Assembly: GCF_029851875.1 (NCBI RefSeq) | Contig: NZ_JARKVC010000017.1 | Coordinates: 1 to 44,782, forward strand | Length of the DNA: 44,782 bases | Direction of reading: 5' to 3' | Source: Actinomyces sp. | GTDB lineage: Bacteria; Actinomycetota; Actinomycetes; Actinomycetales; Actinomycetaceae | In this document: positions 16,795-24,593 of the stretch, piece by piece | How positions within the stretch are numbered: the first letter of the stretch is position 1 | Layout: each line of letters opens with the position of its first letter | Notes under the pieces: model-generated | What the model was told of the DNA's origin: nothing | Seen by the model: the letters and a program-made list of their open reading frames with translations, nothing else | The model's database searches: none | Position numbers and translations under genes: made by a program

Positions 16795-17913
16795 ATGGCT
16801 CAGGCCACCTATCCCACCACCCACCGAGTCCTCGCCCCCACCCGCCGTCAGGTCCTTGGCACCCTGGCCCTGGGCGCCGTCGGCGCGAGCCTGGCCGCCT
16901 GCGGCTCGAAGGGCTCCGGCTCTGCCTCCACCGCCTCCGGCTCCGCCGCCGGACCGGGGTCCAAGGTCACCGTGCTCACCCACGACTCCTTCCACGTGCC
17001 TGACGAGCTCGTGGCCGCCTTTGAGAAGGACAGCGGCTACACCCTGGAGATCGTCCCCAGCGGCGACGCCGGTGAGCTGGTCAACAAGCTGGTCCTGACC
17101 AAGGACGCACCGCTGGGCGACGCCGTCTTCGGCATCGACAACACCTTCGCCTCTCGCGCCCTGGACGAGGAGGTCATCGACACCTCCGTGACCGTCACTG
17201 TGCCGGACCAGGCCGAGCGGTACGTCGTCGACTCCACCCCGGCCCTGGTACCCGTCGACTTCGGGGAGGTGTGCGTCAACATCGACTCCGCCTGGTTCGC
17301 GGACAAGGGCCTGACCCCGCCGTCCTCCTTCGAGGACCTTGCCAGGACGGAGTACAAGGACCTCTTCGTGGCCATCAACCCCTCTACCTCCTCCACGGGC
17401 CTGGCCTTCCTGCTGGCCACCATCGGCCACTTCGGTGAGGACGGCTTCGCCGGCTACTGGAAGCAGCTGGTGGCCAACGGCACCAAGATCGACGAGGGCT
17501 GGACCAACGCCTACTACACCGACTTCTCCGGCGGCGGTGAGGGTGGCGCCTACCCGATCGTGGTCTCCTACTCCTCCTCCCCGGCCGCCACGGTGAGCGA
17601 GGACGGTACCTCCTCCTCCACCGCCTCGGTGCTGGCCACCGCCTTCCGCCAGGTCGAGTACGCCGGCGCACTGGCAGGCGGCGCCAACCCTGAGGGAGCC
17701 AGGGCCTTCATCGAGTGGATGCTGTCCACCGACGTCCAGAGCTCTATCCCGGACAACATGTACATGTACCCGGTCAGTCCCGAGGCCACGCTGAGCGAGG
17801 CCATGACTGCCTTCGGCAAGGTCTCCGACTCCCCGGTCACCGTTGAGGCGGACGCGATCGCTGCCAACCGCGAGGCCTGGCTGGCCACGTGGACGCAGGC
17901 CGTCGGCGCGTGA
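16795..17913 (+). CDS. thiB: Thiamine ABC transporter substrate-binding lipoprotein
   Basis: A 372-residue lipoprotein. The signal peptide contains a twin-arginine pair (TRRQVLGTLALG, R17-R18) and a lipobox LAAC with the modified Cys at 36, then a Ser/Gly-rich linker. The mature part has the ThiB/iron-family binding fold (KVTVLTHDSFHVPDELVAAF; NKLVLTKDAPLGDAVFGIDNTF; VPVDFGEVCVNIDSAWF; NPSTSSTGLAFLLAT). It should capture thiamine or its phosphates outside the membrane and hand them to the ThiP permease. The TPP riboswitch directly upstream supports the substrate call. It ends in a 4-base GTGA overlap with thiP. Confidence 0.93.
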   Translation: MAQATYPTTHRVLAPTRRQVLGTLALGAVGASLAACGSKGSGSASTASGSAAGPGSKVTVLTHDSFHVPDELVAAFEKDSGYTLEIVPSGDAGELVNKLVLTKDAPLGDAVFGIDNTFASRALDEEVIDTSVTVTVPDQAERYVVDSTPALVPVDFGEVCVNIDSAWFADKGLTPPSSFEDLARTEYKDLFVAINPSTSSTGLAFLLATIGHFGEDGFAGYWKQLVANGTKIDEGWTNAYYTDFSGGGEGGAYPIVVSYSSSPAATVSEDGTSSSTASVLATAFRQVEYAGALAGGANPEGARAFIEWMLSTDVQSSIPDNMYMYPVSPEATLSEAMTAFGKVSDSPVTVEADAIAANREAWLATWTQAVGA

Positions 17914-19703
17914 GCGCTGTGCCTGGGCCCGCCCCCCGGCCTGCCGCCCGCGCGCTGCAGGCCGGGCGGGCTCGGTGCGCCCGGTCCCGCCGGCGCGGCC
18001 CGAGGACGACGACGCCTCAGCGCCTGGGCTGGTTCCTGGCCGTGGTGCTGCCGCTTGCCTTCCTTGCCGTCTTCTTCGCCTGGCCGGTGGCCAGCCTGCT
18101 GGCTCGCGGCCTGGCGCCGCAGGGCGCCCTGGACCTGTCCGGCTTCGCTGAGGTCCTGGCTCGCCCGCGCACCTGGCGCATCATTCGCCAGACCCTGCTC
18201 CAGGCCAGCGCTGCCACCGCGATCTGCGTCCTGCTCGGGGTCCCGGGTGCCTGCGTGCTCTACCGGCGCCGTTTTCCTGGACGGGACCTGCTGCGGACCG
18301 TGGTGACCGTTCCCTTTGTCCTGCCCAGCGTCGTCGTCGGTATCGCCTTCCACGCCCTGGTCACCCGCGGTGGCCCGCTGGGCGGCGTGGCCGACGGCGC
18401 CCTGGACGGCTCGGTCCTCACCGTCGTCGCCGCCCTGGTCTTCTTCAACTACGGGCTGGTCGTGCGCATGGTGGGCACCATGTGGTCACGGCTGGACCCG
18501 CGCGCCGTCGAGGCAGCGCGCACCCTGGGAGCCTCGCCCTGGCGGGCCTTCTGCACCGTCACCCTGCCCAGTCTCGCTCCCACGACCGCGGCGGCAGCCT
18601 CCCTGACCTTCCTCTTCTGCGCCACCGCCTACGGGGTCGTCCTGGTCCTGGGCGGTACCGGCATCGGCACCATCGAGACCGAGATCTACGTGCTCACCGC
18701 CCAGTACCTCGACCTGCGGGCGGCGGCCGTGCTCTCAGTCCTCCAGCTGCTGGTCATCGCCGCGGTGCTGTGGCTGACTGAGCGTACGCGTCGTGCCTCC
18801 CAGGCCTGGCTGCGCCTGCACCTGGACGTGCCGCCCACGCGCCTGCGCCGTGGTGACCTGCCTGCCCTGGTCCTGACCCTGACGGTGGTGGCCGGGCTGC
18901 TGGTAGCTCCTGTCCTCGTCCTCCTGGCACGCTCGCTGCGCCGTGGCGGCCAGTGGACCCTGGCCAACTACACCGACCTGTCCACCACCGGCGGTCGTCA
19001 CGCCCTGCTCGTCACCGTGTGGCAGGCCGCCGGCAACTCCCTGCGGGTGGCTGTGACCGCAGCGCTCATCGCCCTGGCCGTCGGGACGGCAGTGAGCCTC
19101 GTGGTCTCTCGTCGCCCCCGGTCGCCGTGGCTGCGCCGCGGGGTCCTCCTGCTCGACTCGGTCTTCATGCTGCCGCTGGGAGTGTCTGCCGTCACGGTCG
19201 GCTTCGGCTTCCTCATCACGCTCACCCGGCCTCCTCTGGCACTGACCCGCAGCTGGTGGGTCCTGCCGCTGGCCCAGGCCGTGGTCGCGGTGCCGCTGGT
19301 GGTGCGCACCCTCCTGCCGGCGCTGCGGGCTATCGACCCGCGTCAGCGCGAGGTCGCCGCGGCGCTGGGGGCAGGTAGCGGTCGGGTGCTGGCCACGGTG
19401 GACGGGCCGCACCTGCTACGGGCCGGCGGGCTGGCCGTCGGATTCGCCCTGGCCACGAGCCTGGGTGAGTTCGGGGCCACGTCCTTCCTCGCCCGCCCCC
19501 AGACCCCCACCCTGCCAGTGGTCCTCTATCGCCTCATCGGGTCCCCCGGTGCCCAGAACCAGGGGATGGGGCTGGCGGCGGCTGTGGTGCTGGCGGCCGG
19601 GACGGCGGCGATCATGCTCGCCTGCGAGCGGGCCCAGACCATCCACCTGCGGCGTGGCCGTGAGCCGGTCGCGCTGCCGACCACGGGGGAGGAGACGCCA
19701 TGA
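17910..19703 (+). CDS. thiP: Thiamine ABC transporter permease
   Basis: A 597-residue fused double permease with about 12 membrane helices and two binding-protein-dependent (EAA) loops, EAARTLGASPWRAFCTVTLPS near residue 207 and REVAAALGAGSGRVLATVDGP near 482. This is the normal ThiP layout, with both permease halves in one chain. The start GTG at 17910 overlaps the thiB stop as GTGA, which favours it over an in-frame GTG at 17889 inside thiB; a GTG at 17919 is a second option. The first 35 residues are unusually Arg/Ala/Pro-rich. It ends in an ATGA overlap with thiQ, so translation is coupled across the operon. Confidence 0.92.
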   Translation: MSAVPGPAPRPAARALQAGRARCARSRRRGPRTTTPQRLGWFLAVVLPLAFLAVFFAWPVASLLARGLAPQGALDLSGFAEVLARPRTWRIIRQTLLQASAATAICVLLGVPGACVLYRRRFPGRDLLRTVVTVPFVLPSVVVGIAFHALVTRGGPLGGVADGALDGSVLTVVAALVFFNYGLVVRMVGTMWSRLDPRAVEAARTLGASPWRAFCTVTLPSLAPTTAAAASLTFLFCATAYGVVLVLGGTGIGTIETEIYVLTAQYLDLRAAAVLSVLQLLVIAAVLWLTERTRRASQAWLRLHLDVPPTRLRRGDLPALVLTLTVVAGLLVAPVLVLLARSLRRGGQWTLANYTDLSTTGGRHALLVTVWQAAGNSLRVAVTAALIALAVGTAVSLVVSRRPRSPWLRRGVLLLDSVFMLPLGVSAVTVGFGFLITLTRPPLALTRSWWVLPLAQAVVAVPLVVRTLLPALRAIDPRQREVAAALGAGSGRVLATVDGPHLLRAGGLAVGFALATSLGEFGATSFLARPQTPTLPVVLYRLIGSPGAQNQGMGLAAAVVLAAGTAAIMLACERAQTIHLRRGREPVALPTTGEETP

Positions 19704-20503
19704 CTCCAGCCGCAACCAGCCAGACGCACGGGTCCGCGCCGGAAGCCGCAGGAACGGGCCTGGAGGTCCGCGACCTGGAGATCACCTACCCGCCGGCTCC
19801 CGGACGGCGCCGGGGCGCGCCCGCCTCCGGCCCGGTCCGCGCCGTCGACGGCGTGAGCCTGACCGTGGGCCGAGGTGAGGTGGTGGCGCTCCTGGGCCCC
19901 TCCGGCTGCGGGAAGTCCTCCCTGCTGCGTGCCGTGGCCGGGCTGGAGGACCTCGCTGGTGGCGAGATCTGCTGGGACGGAGACGACGTCGTCGCCCTGC
20001 CTGTCCACAAGCGTGGATTCGGCCTCATGTTCCAGGACGGACAGCTCTTTCCCTTCCGGGACGTGGCCGGTAACGTCGCCTACGGGTTGACGGGGCTGCC
20101 CCGGGCGCAGCGGCGTGCTCGGGTGCAGGAGATGCTCACGCTGGTGGGACTGTCCGGCTACGCCGGGCGCGAGATCACCACGCTCTCTGGCGGCCAGGCC
20201 CAACGCGTGGCCCTGGCCCGCGCCCTGGCTCCGCAGCCACGCCTGCTGCTCCTGGACGAGCCGCTCAGCGCCCTGGACCGGGCCATGCGCGAGCAGCTCG
20301 CCGTGGACCTGCGACGGATCCTGACCGACCAGGGCACCACGGCCCTGTACGTCACCCACGACCATGCCGAGGCGGCGACGGTGGCTGACCGCGTGGGCGT
20401 CATGGACAGCGGGCACCTGCTGGCGATCGGGCCGATGCACGAGCTGCGTCGTCGTCCCGGCTCCACCCGGGTGGCCAGCTTCCTCGGAGTCGAGCCGGCC
20501 TGA
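19700..20503 (+). CDS. thiQ: Thiamine ABC transporter ATP-binding protein
   Basis: A 267-residue ABC ATPase that powers thiamine import with ThiB and ThiP. Walker A is GPSGCGKSSLL (near residue 69), the Q-loop follows in FGLMFQDGQLFPF, the signature is LSGGQAQRVALARAL, Walker B is LLLLDEPLSALD and the switch His is in VTHDHAEA. An N-terminal insert (PPAPGRRRGAPASGPV) sits between the first two strands, longer than in enterobacterial ThiQ. The ATGA overlap with thiP and the upstream riboswitch support the assignment. Confidence 0.92.
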   Translation: MTPAATSQTHGSAPEAAGTGLEVRDLEITYPPAPGRRRGAPASGPVRAVDGVSLTVGRGEVVALLGPSGCGKSSLLRAVAGLEDLAGGEICWDGDDVVALPVHKRGFGLMFQDGQLFPFRDVAGNVAYGLTGLPRAQRRARVQEMLTLVGLSGYAGREITTLSGGQAQRVALARALAPQPRLLLLDEPLSALDRAMREQLAVDLRRILTDQGTTALYVTHDHAEAATVADRVGVMDSGHLLAIGPMHELRRRPGSTRVASFLGVEPA

Positions 20504-20555
20504 GACCCTCGTCTCTAAACAAGAACCTGACTCGTCAACCACCTGTGGACGCTGC

Positions 20556-20561
20556 TAGCGT
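20556..20561 (+). promoter_or_regulatory. Putative promoter of the peptide transporter operon
   Basis: TAGCGT matches the TANNNT -10 form. TCGTCA at 20532-20537, with an 18-base spacer, is a weak -35. Transcription would start near 20568, about 54 bases ahead of the Cys-rich leader ORF. Confidence 0.4.
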
Positions 20562-20574
20562 CTCCTCAGTCATC

Positions 20575-20596
20575 GCGACGCCTCCACCGGCGTCGC
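20575..20596 (+). promoter_or_regulatory. 5' leader hairpin ahead of the poly-Cys leader ORF
   Basis: A perfect 8-bp stem, GCGACGCC (20575-20582) with GGCGTCGC (20589-20596), and a 6-base loop. It ends 9 bases before the GGAGAGG ribosome-binding site of the leader ORF and may keep that site exposed. Confidence 0.5.
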
Positions 20597-20621
20597 CTGC
20601 CCACGGAGAGGTCTCGGTCGC

Positions 20622-20657
20622 ATGACCAAGCGAATGTGTTGTTGCTACTGTCGCTGA
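20622..20657 (+). CDS. Cysteine-rich leader peptide MTKRMCCCYCR (putative Cys attenuator)
   Basis: An 11-codon ORF encoding MTKRMCCCYCR, with four Cys codons (TGT TGT TGC, then TGT after one Tyr). GGAGAGG at 20605-20611 gives a ribosome-binding site 10 bases upstream. It lies 63 bases before the first gene of the peptide transporter operon. In mycobacteria, short poly-Cys ORFs upstream of sulfur-related operons act as cysteine-responsive attenuators. By analogy, ribosome stalling at these codons when charged tRNA-Cys is low should change the downstream RNA folding. The first bases of the Cys run fall within a stem (20630-20639 with 20668-20679), so a ribosome there would open it. The peptide itself probably has no function. 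Confidence 0.65.
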   Translation: MTKRMCCCYCR

Positions 20658-20679
20658 CGACGGCTTCACACCCATTCGC
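20630..20679 (+). promoter_or_regulatory. Leader stem pairing the start of the Cys-codon run
   Basis: GCGAATG (20630-20636) pairs with CATTCGC (20673-20679). After a 2-base bulge, TGT (20637-20639) pairs with ACA (20668-20670). A ribosome reading the Cys codons would disrupt this stem. Confidence 0.45.
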
Positions 20680-20681
20680 CA

Positions 20682-20712
20682 GAGCGCTTCCGCGCTCACA
20701 AGACCCCGTGAG
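20682..20712 (+). promoter_or_regulatory. Mutually exclusive hairpins at the first permease ribosome-binding site
   Basis: GAGCGC (20682-20687) pairs with GCGCTC (20692-20697) around TTCC. Alternatively CTCAC (20695-20699) pairs with GTGAG (20708-20712), covering part of the GTGAGG ribosome-binding site of the gene at 20721. Both use bases 20695-20697, so only one can form. The second hides the site; the first frees it. Confidence 0.45.
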
Positions 20713-20720
20713 GTGCCCCC

Positions 20721-21725
20721 GTGCCCCTGTCCTCCCAGGACACCCAGAACAACGCCACCGCCAGCGAGCAGACCGCCGCTGGTGAGCCGGTCACCACCGC
20801 GGCCGCGGACGCGGACCGGGTGGGCGAGCGCCCCACCGGGTGGCGCTACGTGCTGCGCCGCCTGCGCAAGGACAGGGGAGCCGTCCTCGGTGCCGTCATC
20901 GTCGCGCTGACCACCCTGATCGCCGTCTTCGCACCCCTCATCACCAAGGTGGTGGGCGTGGACCCCTACACCTACGACCTTGACGCCCTGGACGGCTCCG
21001 GCCTGCCGCTGGGCGGCTTCGGCGGTATCAGCGCGGCCCACCCCTTCGGCGTGGAGCCCCAGACCGGACGCGACCTGTTCGCCGTCGTCATCGAGGGCAC
21101 CCGCACCTCCTTCTCGATCGGCATGGGGGCCACGCTGCTGTCGATGGTCATCGCCATCGCGCTGGGGCTGAGCGCCGGCTACTTCGGAGGCTGGTGGGAC
21201 GCGCTGGTCTCCCGGCTGACGGACGTGACCCTGGGCTTCCCGCACCTGGTCTTCATGATCGCGATCTCAGCGATCATCCCGGCCACCGCCCCGCGCGTGG
21301 CCGTCATGATCCTCATCATCGGGATCCTGGGGTGGCCCTCGACCGCACGTGTCCTGCGCAGCCGCACGCTCGCCCTGCGAGGACGCACCTTCGTCGGCGC
21401 CTCACGCGCTATGGGAGCCTCCCAGGGGCACGTCCTGCTCACCCAGGTCCTGCCCAACCTCGTGGCCACCATCATCGTCTTCACCACGATCGCGATCCCC
21501 GGCAAGATCACCGCCGAGGCCGCCCTGTCCTTCCTGGGCGTGGGGGTGGCTCCGCCGACCCCCTCCTGGGGGCGGTCCATCGGTAACGCCGTGACCTGGG
21601 TGAGCACCGACCCGTGGTACCTCCTCTTCCCCGGCGCCGCCCTGTTCCTCGTCACCCTCGCCTTCAACCTCTTTGGCGACGGGCTGCGCGACGCCCTCGA
21701 CCCCAGGACCGGTGAGAACCGATGA
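20721..21725 (+). CDS. Peptide/dipeptide ABC transporter permease (DppC/OppC-like)
   Basis: A 334-residue inner-membrane permease. A Ser/Thr/Ala-rich N-terminal tail precedes an OppC-type N-terminal segment (WRYVLRRLRKDRGAVLGAVIVALTTLIAVFAPLI). The core has six helices in total, including FSIGMGATLLSMVIAIALGLSAGYFGG and the EAA loop FVGASRAMGASQGHVLLTQVLPN. Substrates are probably short peptides. The GTG start at 20721 has GTGAGG 8 bases upstream, a site that can be masked by leader RNA. It is the first gene of a five-part operon (leader ORF, C, B, binding protein, fused ATPase) and overlaps the next gene by ATGA. The C-before-B order is the reverse of the classic dpp/opp order. Confidence 0.9.
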   Translation: MPLSSQDTQNNATASEQTAAGEPVTTAAADADRVGERPTGWRYVLRRLRKDRGAVLGAVIVALTTLIAVFAPLITKVVGVDPYTYDLDALDGSGLPLGGFGGISAAHPFGVEPQTGRDLFAVVIEGTRTSFSIGMGATLLSMVIAIALGLSAGYFGGWWDALVSRLTDVTLGFPHLVFMIAISAIIPATAPRVAVMILIIGILGWPSTARVLRSRTLALRGRTFVGASRAMGASQGHVLLTQVLPNLVATIIVFTTIAIPGKITAEAALSFLGVGVAPPTPSWGRSIGNAVTWVSTDPWYLLFPGAALFLVTLAFNLFGDGLRDALDPRTGENR

Positions 21726-22708
21726 ACCGACTGCGCTTCCTGGCCTCGCGTCTGGTCCAGACGCTCCTGGTCCTGGTCGTCATCGCCTTCATTACCTTCG
21801 CGATCTTCTCCCTGTGGCCCTCCGACCCGGCGGGACTGGCCTGCGGCAAGCCCTGCACACCGGACAACCTCCAGCGGGCGCGCGAGTTCATGGGCTACGA
21901 CCAGCCCTGGTACGCCCAGTTCTGGCACTACCTCGTGGGCATCGTCCAGGGTCGTACCTTCGGCCAGGGCGCCAGCGCCGTGGTCTGCTCGGCTCCCTGC
22001 CTGGGCTACTCCTTCCGCCTGTCCACGCCCGTGACCGACCTCGTGGTCTCCCGGCTCCCGGTGACCGCCTCGATCGCGGTCGGTGCCGCCGTCCTGTGGC
22101 TCATCGTGGGTGTGGGCGCGGGGGTCGTCTCGGCACTGCGCCGCGGCTCCCGCCTGGACCGCCTCATCATGACGGGCACGGTCTTCGGTGTCTCAGCCCC
22201 CTCCTACCTCCTGGGGCTGCTGGGGATCCTCCTGTTCGGCTTCACCCTGGACATGGTTCCGGTCTCGGGCTACGTCCCGCTGAGCCGCAGCCCCCTGGAC
22301 TGGGCCTGGCACCTCATCCTCCCCTGGACGGTGCTGGCGCTCATCTCCGCCGCTGTCTACGCCCGCATGGTGCGCGGCGAGATGCTGGAGAACATGGGAG
22401 AGGACTACGTGCGCACGGCACGGGCGGTGGGCCTGGCTGAGAAGCGGGTCATCGGCCGTCACGTCATGCGCAACATCTCCCTGCCGGTGGTCACCTACTT
22501 CGCCCTGGACCTGGGGTCCATGCTGGGCGGGGCTGTCATCACCGAACGGGTCTTCTCCATGCAGGGCCTGGGCGCCCTGCTCATGGACGCCGTGGGCACG
22601 GTCGACGTGCCCGTGGTCATGGGGGTCACGCTCGTGGCCGCCGCCTTCGTCATCATCGCCAACCTTCTCGTCGACGCCTTCGCCGCCCTCATCGACCCCC
22701 GGGCCTGA
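21722..22708 (+). CDS. Peptide/dipeptide ABC transporter permease (DppB/OppB-like)
   Basis: A 328-residue permease partnering the preceding gene, with which it overlaps by ATGA. It opens with the OppB-type FLASRLVQTLLVLVVIAFIT helix and carries the EAA loop DYVRTARAVGLAEKRVIGRHVMRN. The large external loop after helix 1 has two cysteine pairs (ACGKPC and CSAPC, near residues 40 and 90), a feature I recall in other actinobacterial OppB proteins and a likely pair of disulfides. It forms the membrane channel with the DppC-like protein. Confidence 0.9.
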   Translation: MNRLRFLASRLVQTLLVLVVIAFITFAIFSLWPSDPAGLACGKPCTPDNLQRAREFMGYDQPWYAQFWHYLVGIVQGRTFGQGASAVVCSAPCLGYSFRLSTPVTDLVVSRLPVTASIAVGAAVLWLIVGVGAGVVSALRRGSRLDRLIMTGTVFGVSAPSYLLGLLGILLFGFTLDMVPVSGYVPLSRSPLDWAWHLILPWTVLALISAAVYARMVRGEMLENMGEDYVRTARAVGLAEKRVIGRHVMRNISLPVVTYFALDLGSMLGGAVITERVFSMQGLGALLMDAVGTVDVPVVMGVTLVAAAFVIIANLLVDAFAALIDPRA

Positions 22709-22810
22709 GCCCGACGACGCCGCAGCCGTCCCGGCCGTCGGCTCACCAGCCGCGCCTGGGAGGACAGCCGGGCCGACCGGGCCCGGCCGCGGGCTCAGCC
22801 GAGCCCGTCC

Positions 22811-22861
22811 CCGACGGCGACCGTCGCCGTCGGACCACAAGCCCCCGGCCTGCGGGCCGGG
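22811..22861 (+). promoter_or_regulatory. Two strong intercistronic hairpins
   Basis: CCGACGGCGA (22811-22820) pairs with TCGCCGTCGG (22824-22833), a 10-bp stem with a 3-base loop. CCCGGCC (22844-22850) pairs with GGCCGGG (22855-22861). They lie in the 214-bp gap between the second permease gene and the binding-protein gene. They could act as a partial terminator or protect the downstream mRNA after processing. Confidence 0.5.
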
Positions 22862-22922
22862 ACCACAAAGAACCCGCACCCGCGCCCGCGGGATGCGCAC
22901 CCTGTAGGAAAAGAGCACCACC

Positions 22923-24593
22923 ATGGCACGAACCTTCACCCTCAGCCGTCGCAACCTCCTTGCCGGCGCGGGCATGTCCGCCCTCGCCCTGACGCTCGCC
23001 GCCTGCGGGGCCAACGAGCGCTCGGCCTCCGGCTCGGGCGGCGCGGCCACGGCCACCGCCGGCGGCACGCTGCGCATCCTCACCTCCTCCACCGACATCA
23101 ACTGGGATCCTGCCAAGAGCCAGTCGATGCCGATGACCTCCCTGGCCCTGGTCCACCGTCGCCTGACCACCTGGAAGCTGACTGAGGGTGCGGACGTCGA
23201 GGTGGTGGCGGACCTGGCCACCGACACCGGCACAGTGAGCGAGGACGGCCGGTCCTGGACCTACACCCTCAAGGACGGCCTGGCCTTCGAGGACGGCACC
23301 GCGATCACCAGCGCCCACATCAAGTACGGCCTGGAGCGCACCTTCGCGGCCTCGCTGGCAGGGGGCCTGACCTACCACAAGGCCCTGCTGGCCGACGCCG
23401 AGGGCTACGCGGGCCCTTACGAGGGATCCCACCTGGACTCCATCGAGACCCCGGACGACAAGACGATCGTCTTCCACCTCAAGCAGGCCTACGGCGACTG
23501 GCCCTGGATCGTGGCCCAGCCTGCCTTCTCCCCGGTGCCTGAGGACAAGGACGACCCTTCCACCTACGCGCGTCAGCCCCTGGCCTCCGGCCCCTACCGC
23601 GTGGCCGAGTACTCCACCGGCGTCTCGGCGACCCTGGAGCGCAACGAGAAGTGGTCGGCCGACACCGACGACATCCGCCTGGCCCTGCCTGACACCATCG
23701 TCTTCGAGCTGAGCCAGGACGAGTCCACGGCCACCCAGCGCCTCATTGCCTCCTCGGGCGAGGACGCGAACGCCTTCGGTGCGGACCTGGTGGCTGCGGC
23801 CCAGCTCGCCCAGATTTCCGGCAACGCCGACGCCAAGGCCCGCCTGGCCACGACACCTGAGGGCGGTCCGCTGCTGTACCTGGCGATCAACACCGAGCGC
23901 GTGAGCGACCTGGAGGTGCGCACCGCGATCGCCCAGGCCGTTGACAAGGCCGCCGTGGTCTCCGCCCTGGGCGGCGAGCTTGGCGCCCAGGCAGCCACGA
24001 CCATCATCGCCCCCGGCATCCCGGGGCGGGAGGACTACGAGGGAGTGGCCACCGACGTCGAGGCGGCCAGGGCCACCTTCGCCTCCAAGGACGTGGGGAA
24101 CCTGGTCCTGCTGACGACCAACTCGGCGGCCTACCAGGCCGTGGCCGAGGCAGTGGCACAGTCCCTGACTGAGGCCGGCCTCAAGGTCACCATCGACCCG
24201 GTGGAGTCCGAGACATACTCCGAGCGCGCCTTGCGCGGTGACGGCTCGAGCTACGACCTCGTCATCGGCTCGTGGAACGCCGACTTCCCCTCGGCCGGCG
24301 CCTACATCCAGCCGCTCTTCGCCTCCTCGGAGATCGGCAACGGCGGCTACAACCTGGGCCGGTACTCCAACGCGGAGGTGGACGCGGCGATCGAGAAGGC
24401 CCTGGGCACCCTCGACACCGCTGACGCTCAGGCCCAGTGGGTGGAGCTGGACAAGAAGATCGCGGCTGACGTACCGATCGTCCCCCTGGCCAACCGTCGC
24501 AACTCCTTCCTCGCAGGATCGGGCGTGAGCGGCTTCTCTGTGGAGTCCTACCCGGCTTACCCGAGCTACCTCACCGTCGGGGTGAGCGCCTGA
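22923..24593 (+). CDS. Peptide ABC transporter substrate-binding lipoprotein (SBP family 5)
   Basis: A 556-residue lipoprotein with a twin-arginine-like signal (SRRNLLAGAG) and lipobox LAAC with the modified Cys at 28. The mature part has SBP_bac_5 features: TDINWDPAKSQ near the start, VEVVADLATDTGTVSEDGRSWTY, LKDGLAFEDGTAITSAHIKYGLE and the ASGPYRVAEY turn. This family binds di- and oligopeptides, sometimes nickel or glutathione; the exact ligand cannot be read. The ribosome-binding site AGGAAAAGAG precedes the ATG by about 7 bases. Its stop overlaps the ATPase start by one base (TGATG). The Cys-rich leader upstream suggests Cys-containing peptides as a possible ligand, which is an inference. 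Confidence 0.9.
   Translation: MARTFTLSRRNLLAGAGMSALALTLAACGANERSASGSGGAATATAGGTLRILTSSTDINWDPAKSQSMPMTSLALVHRRLTTWKLTEGADVEVVADLATDTGTVSEDGRSWTYTLKDGLAFEDGTAITSAHIKYGLERTFAASLAGGLTYHKALLADAEGYAGPYEGSHLDSIETPDDKTIVFHLKQAYGDWPWIVAQPAFSPVPEDKDDPSTYARQPLASGPYRVAEYSTGVSATLERNEKWSADTDDIRLALPDTIVFELSQDESTATQRLIASSGEDANAFGADLVAAAQLAQISGNADAKARLATTPEGGPLLYLAINTERVSDLEVRTAIAQAVDKAAVVSALGGELGAQAATTIIAPGIPGREDYEGVATDVEAARATFASKDVGNLVLLTTNSAAYQAVAEAVAQSLTEAGLKVTIDPVESETYSERALRGDGSSYDLVIGSWNADFPSAGAYIQPLFASSEIGNGGYNLGRYSNAEVDAAIEKALGTLDTADAQAQWVELDKKIAADVPIVPLANRRNSFLAGSGVSGFSVESYPAYPSYLTVGVSA

Noticed and set aside
15698..17098. A 466-codon + strand open frame across the YdcF-like gene and the TPP riboswitch
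   Set aside because: It runs antisense to a clear gene, through the riboswitch and into thiB in the wrong frame; the product is Gln/Gly/Arg-rich without domain features.
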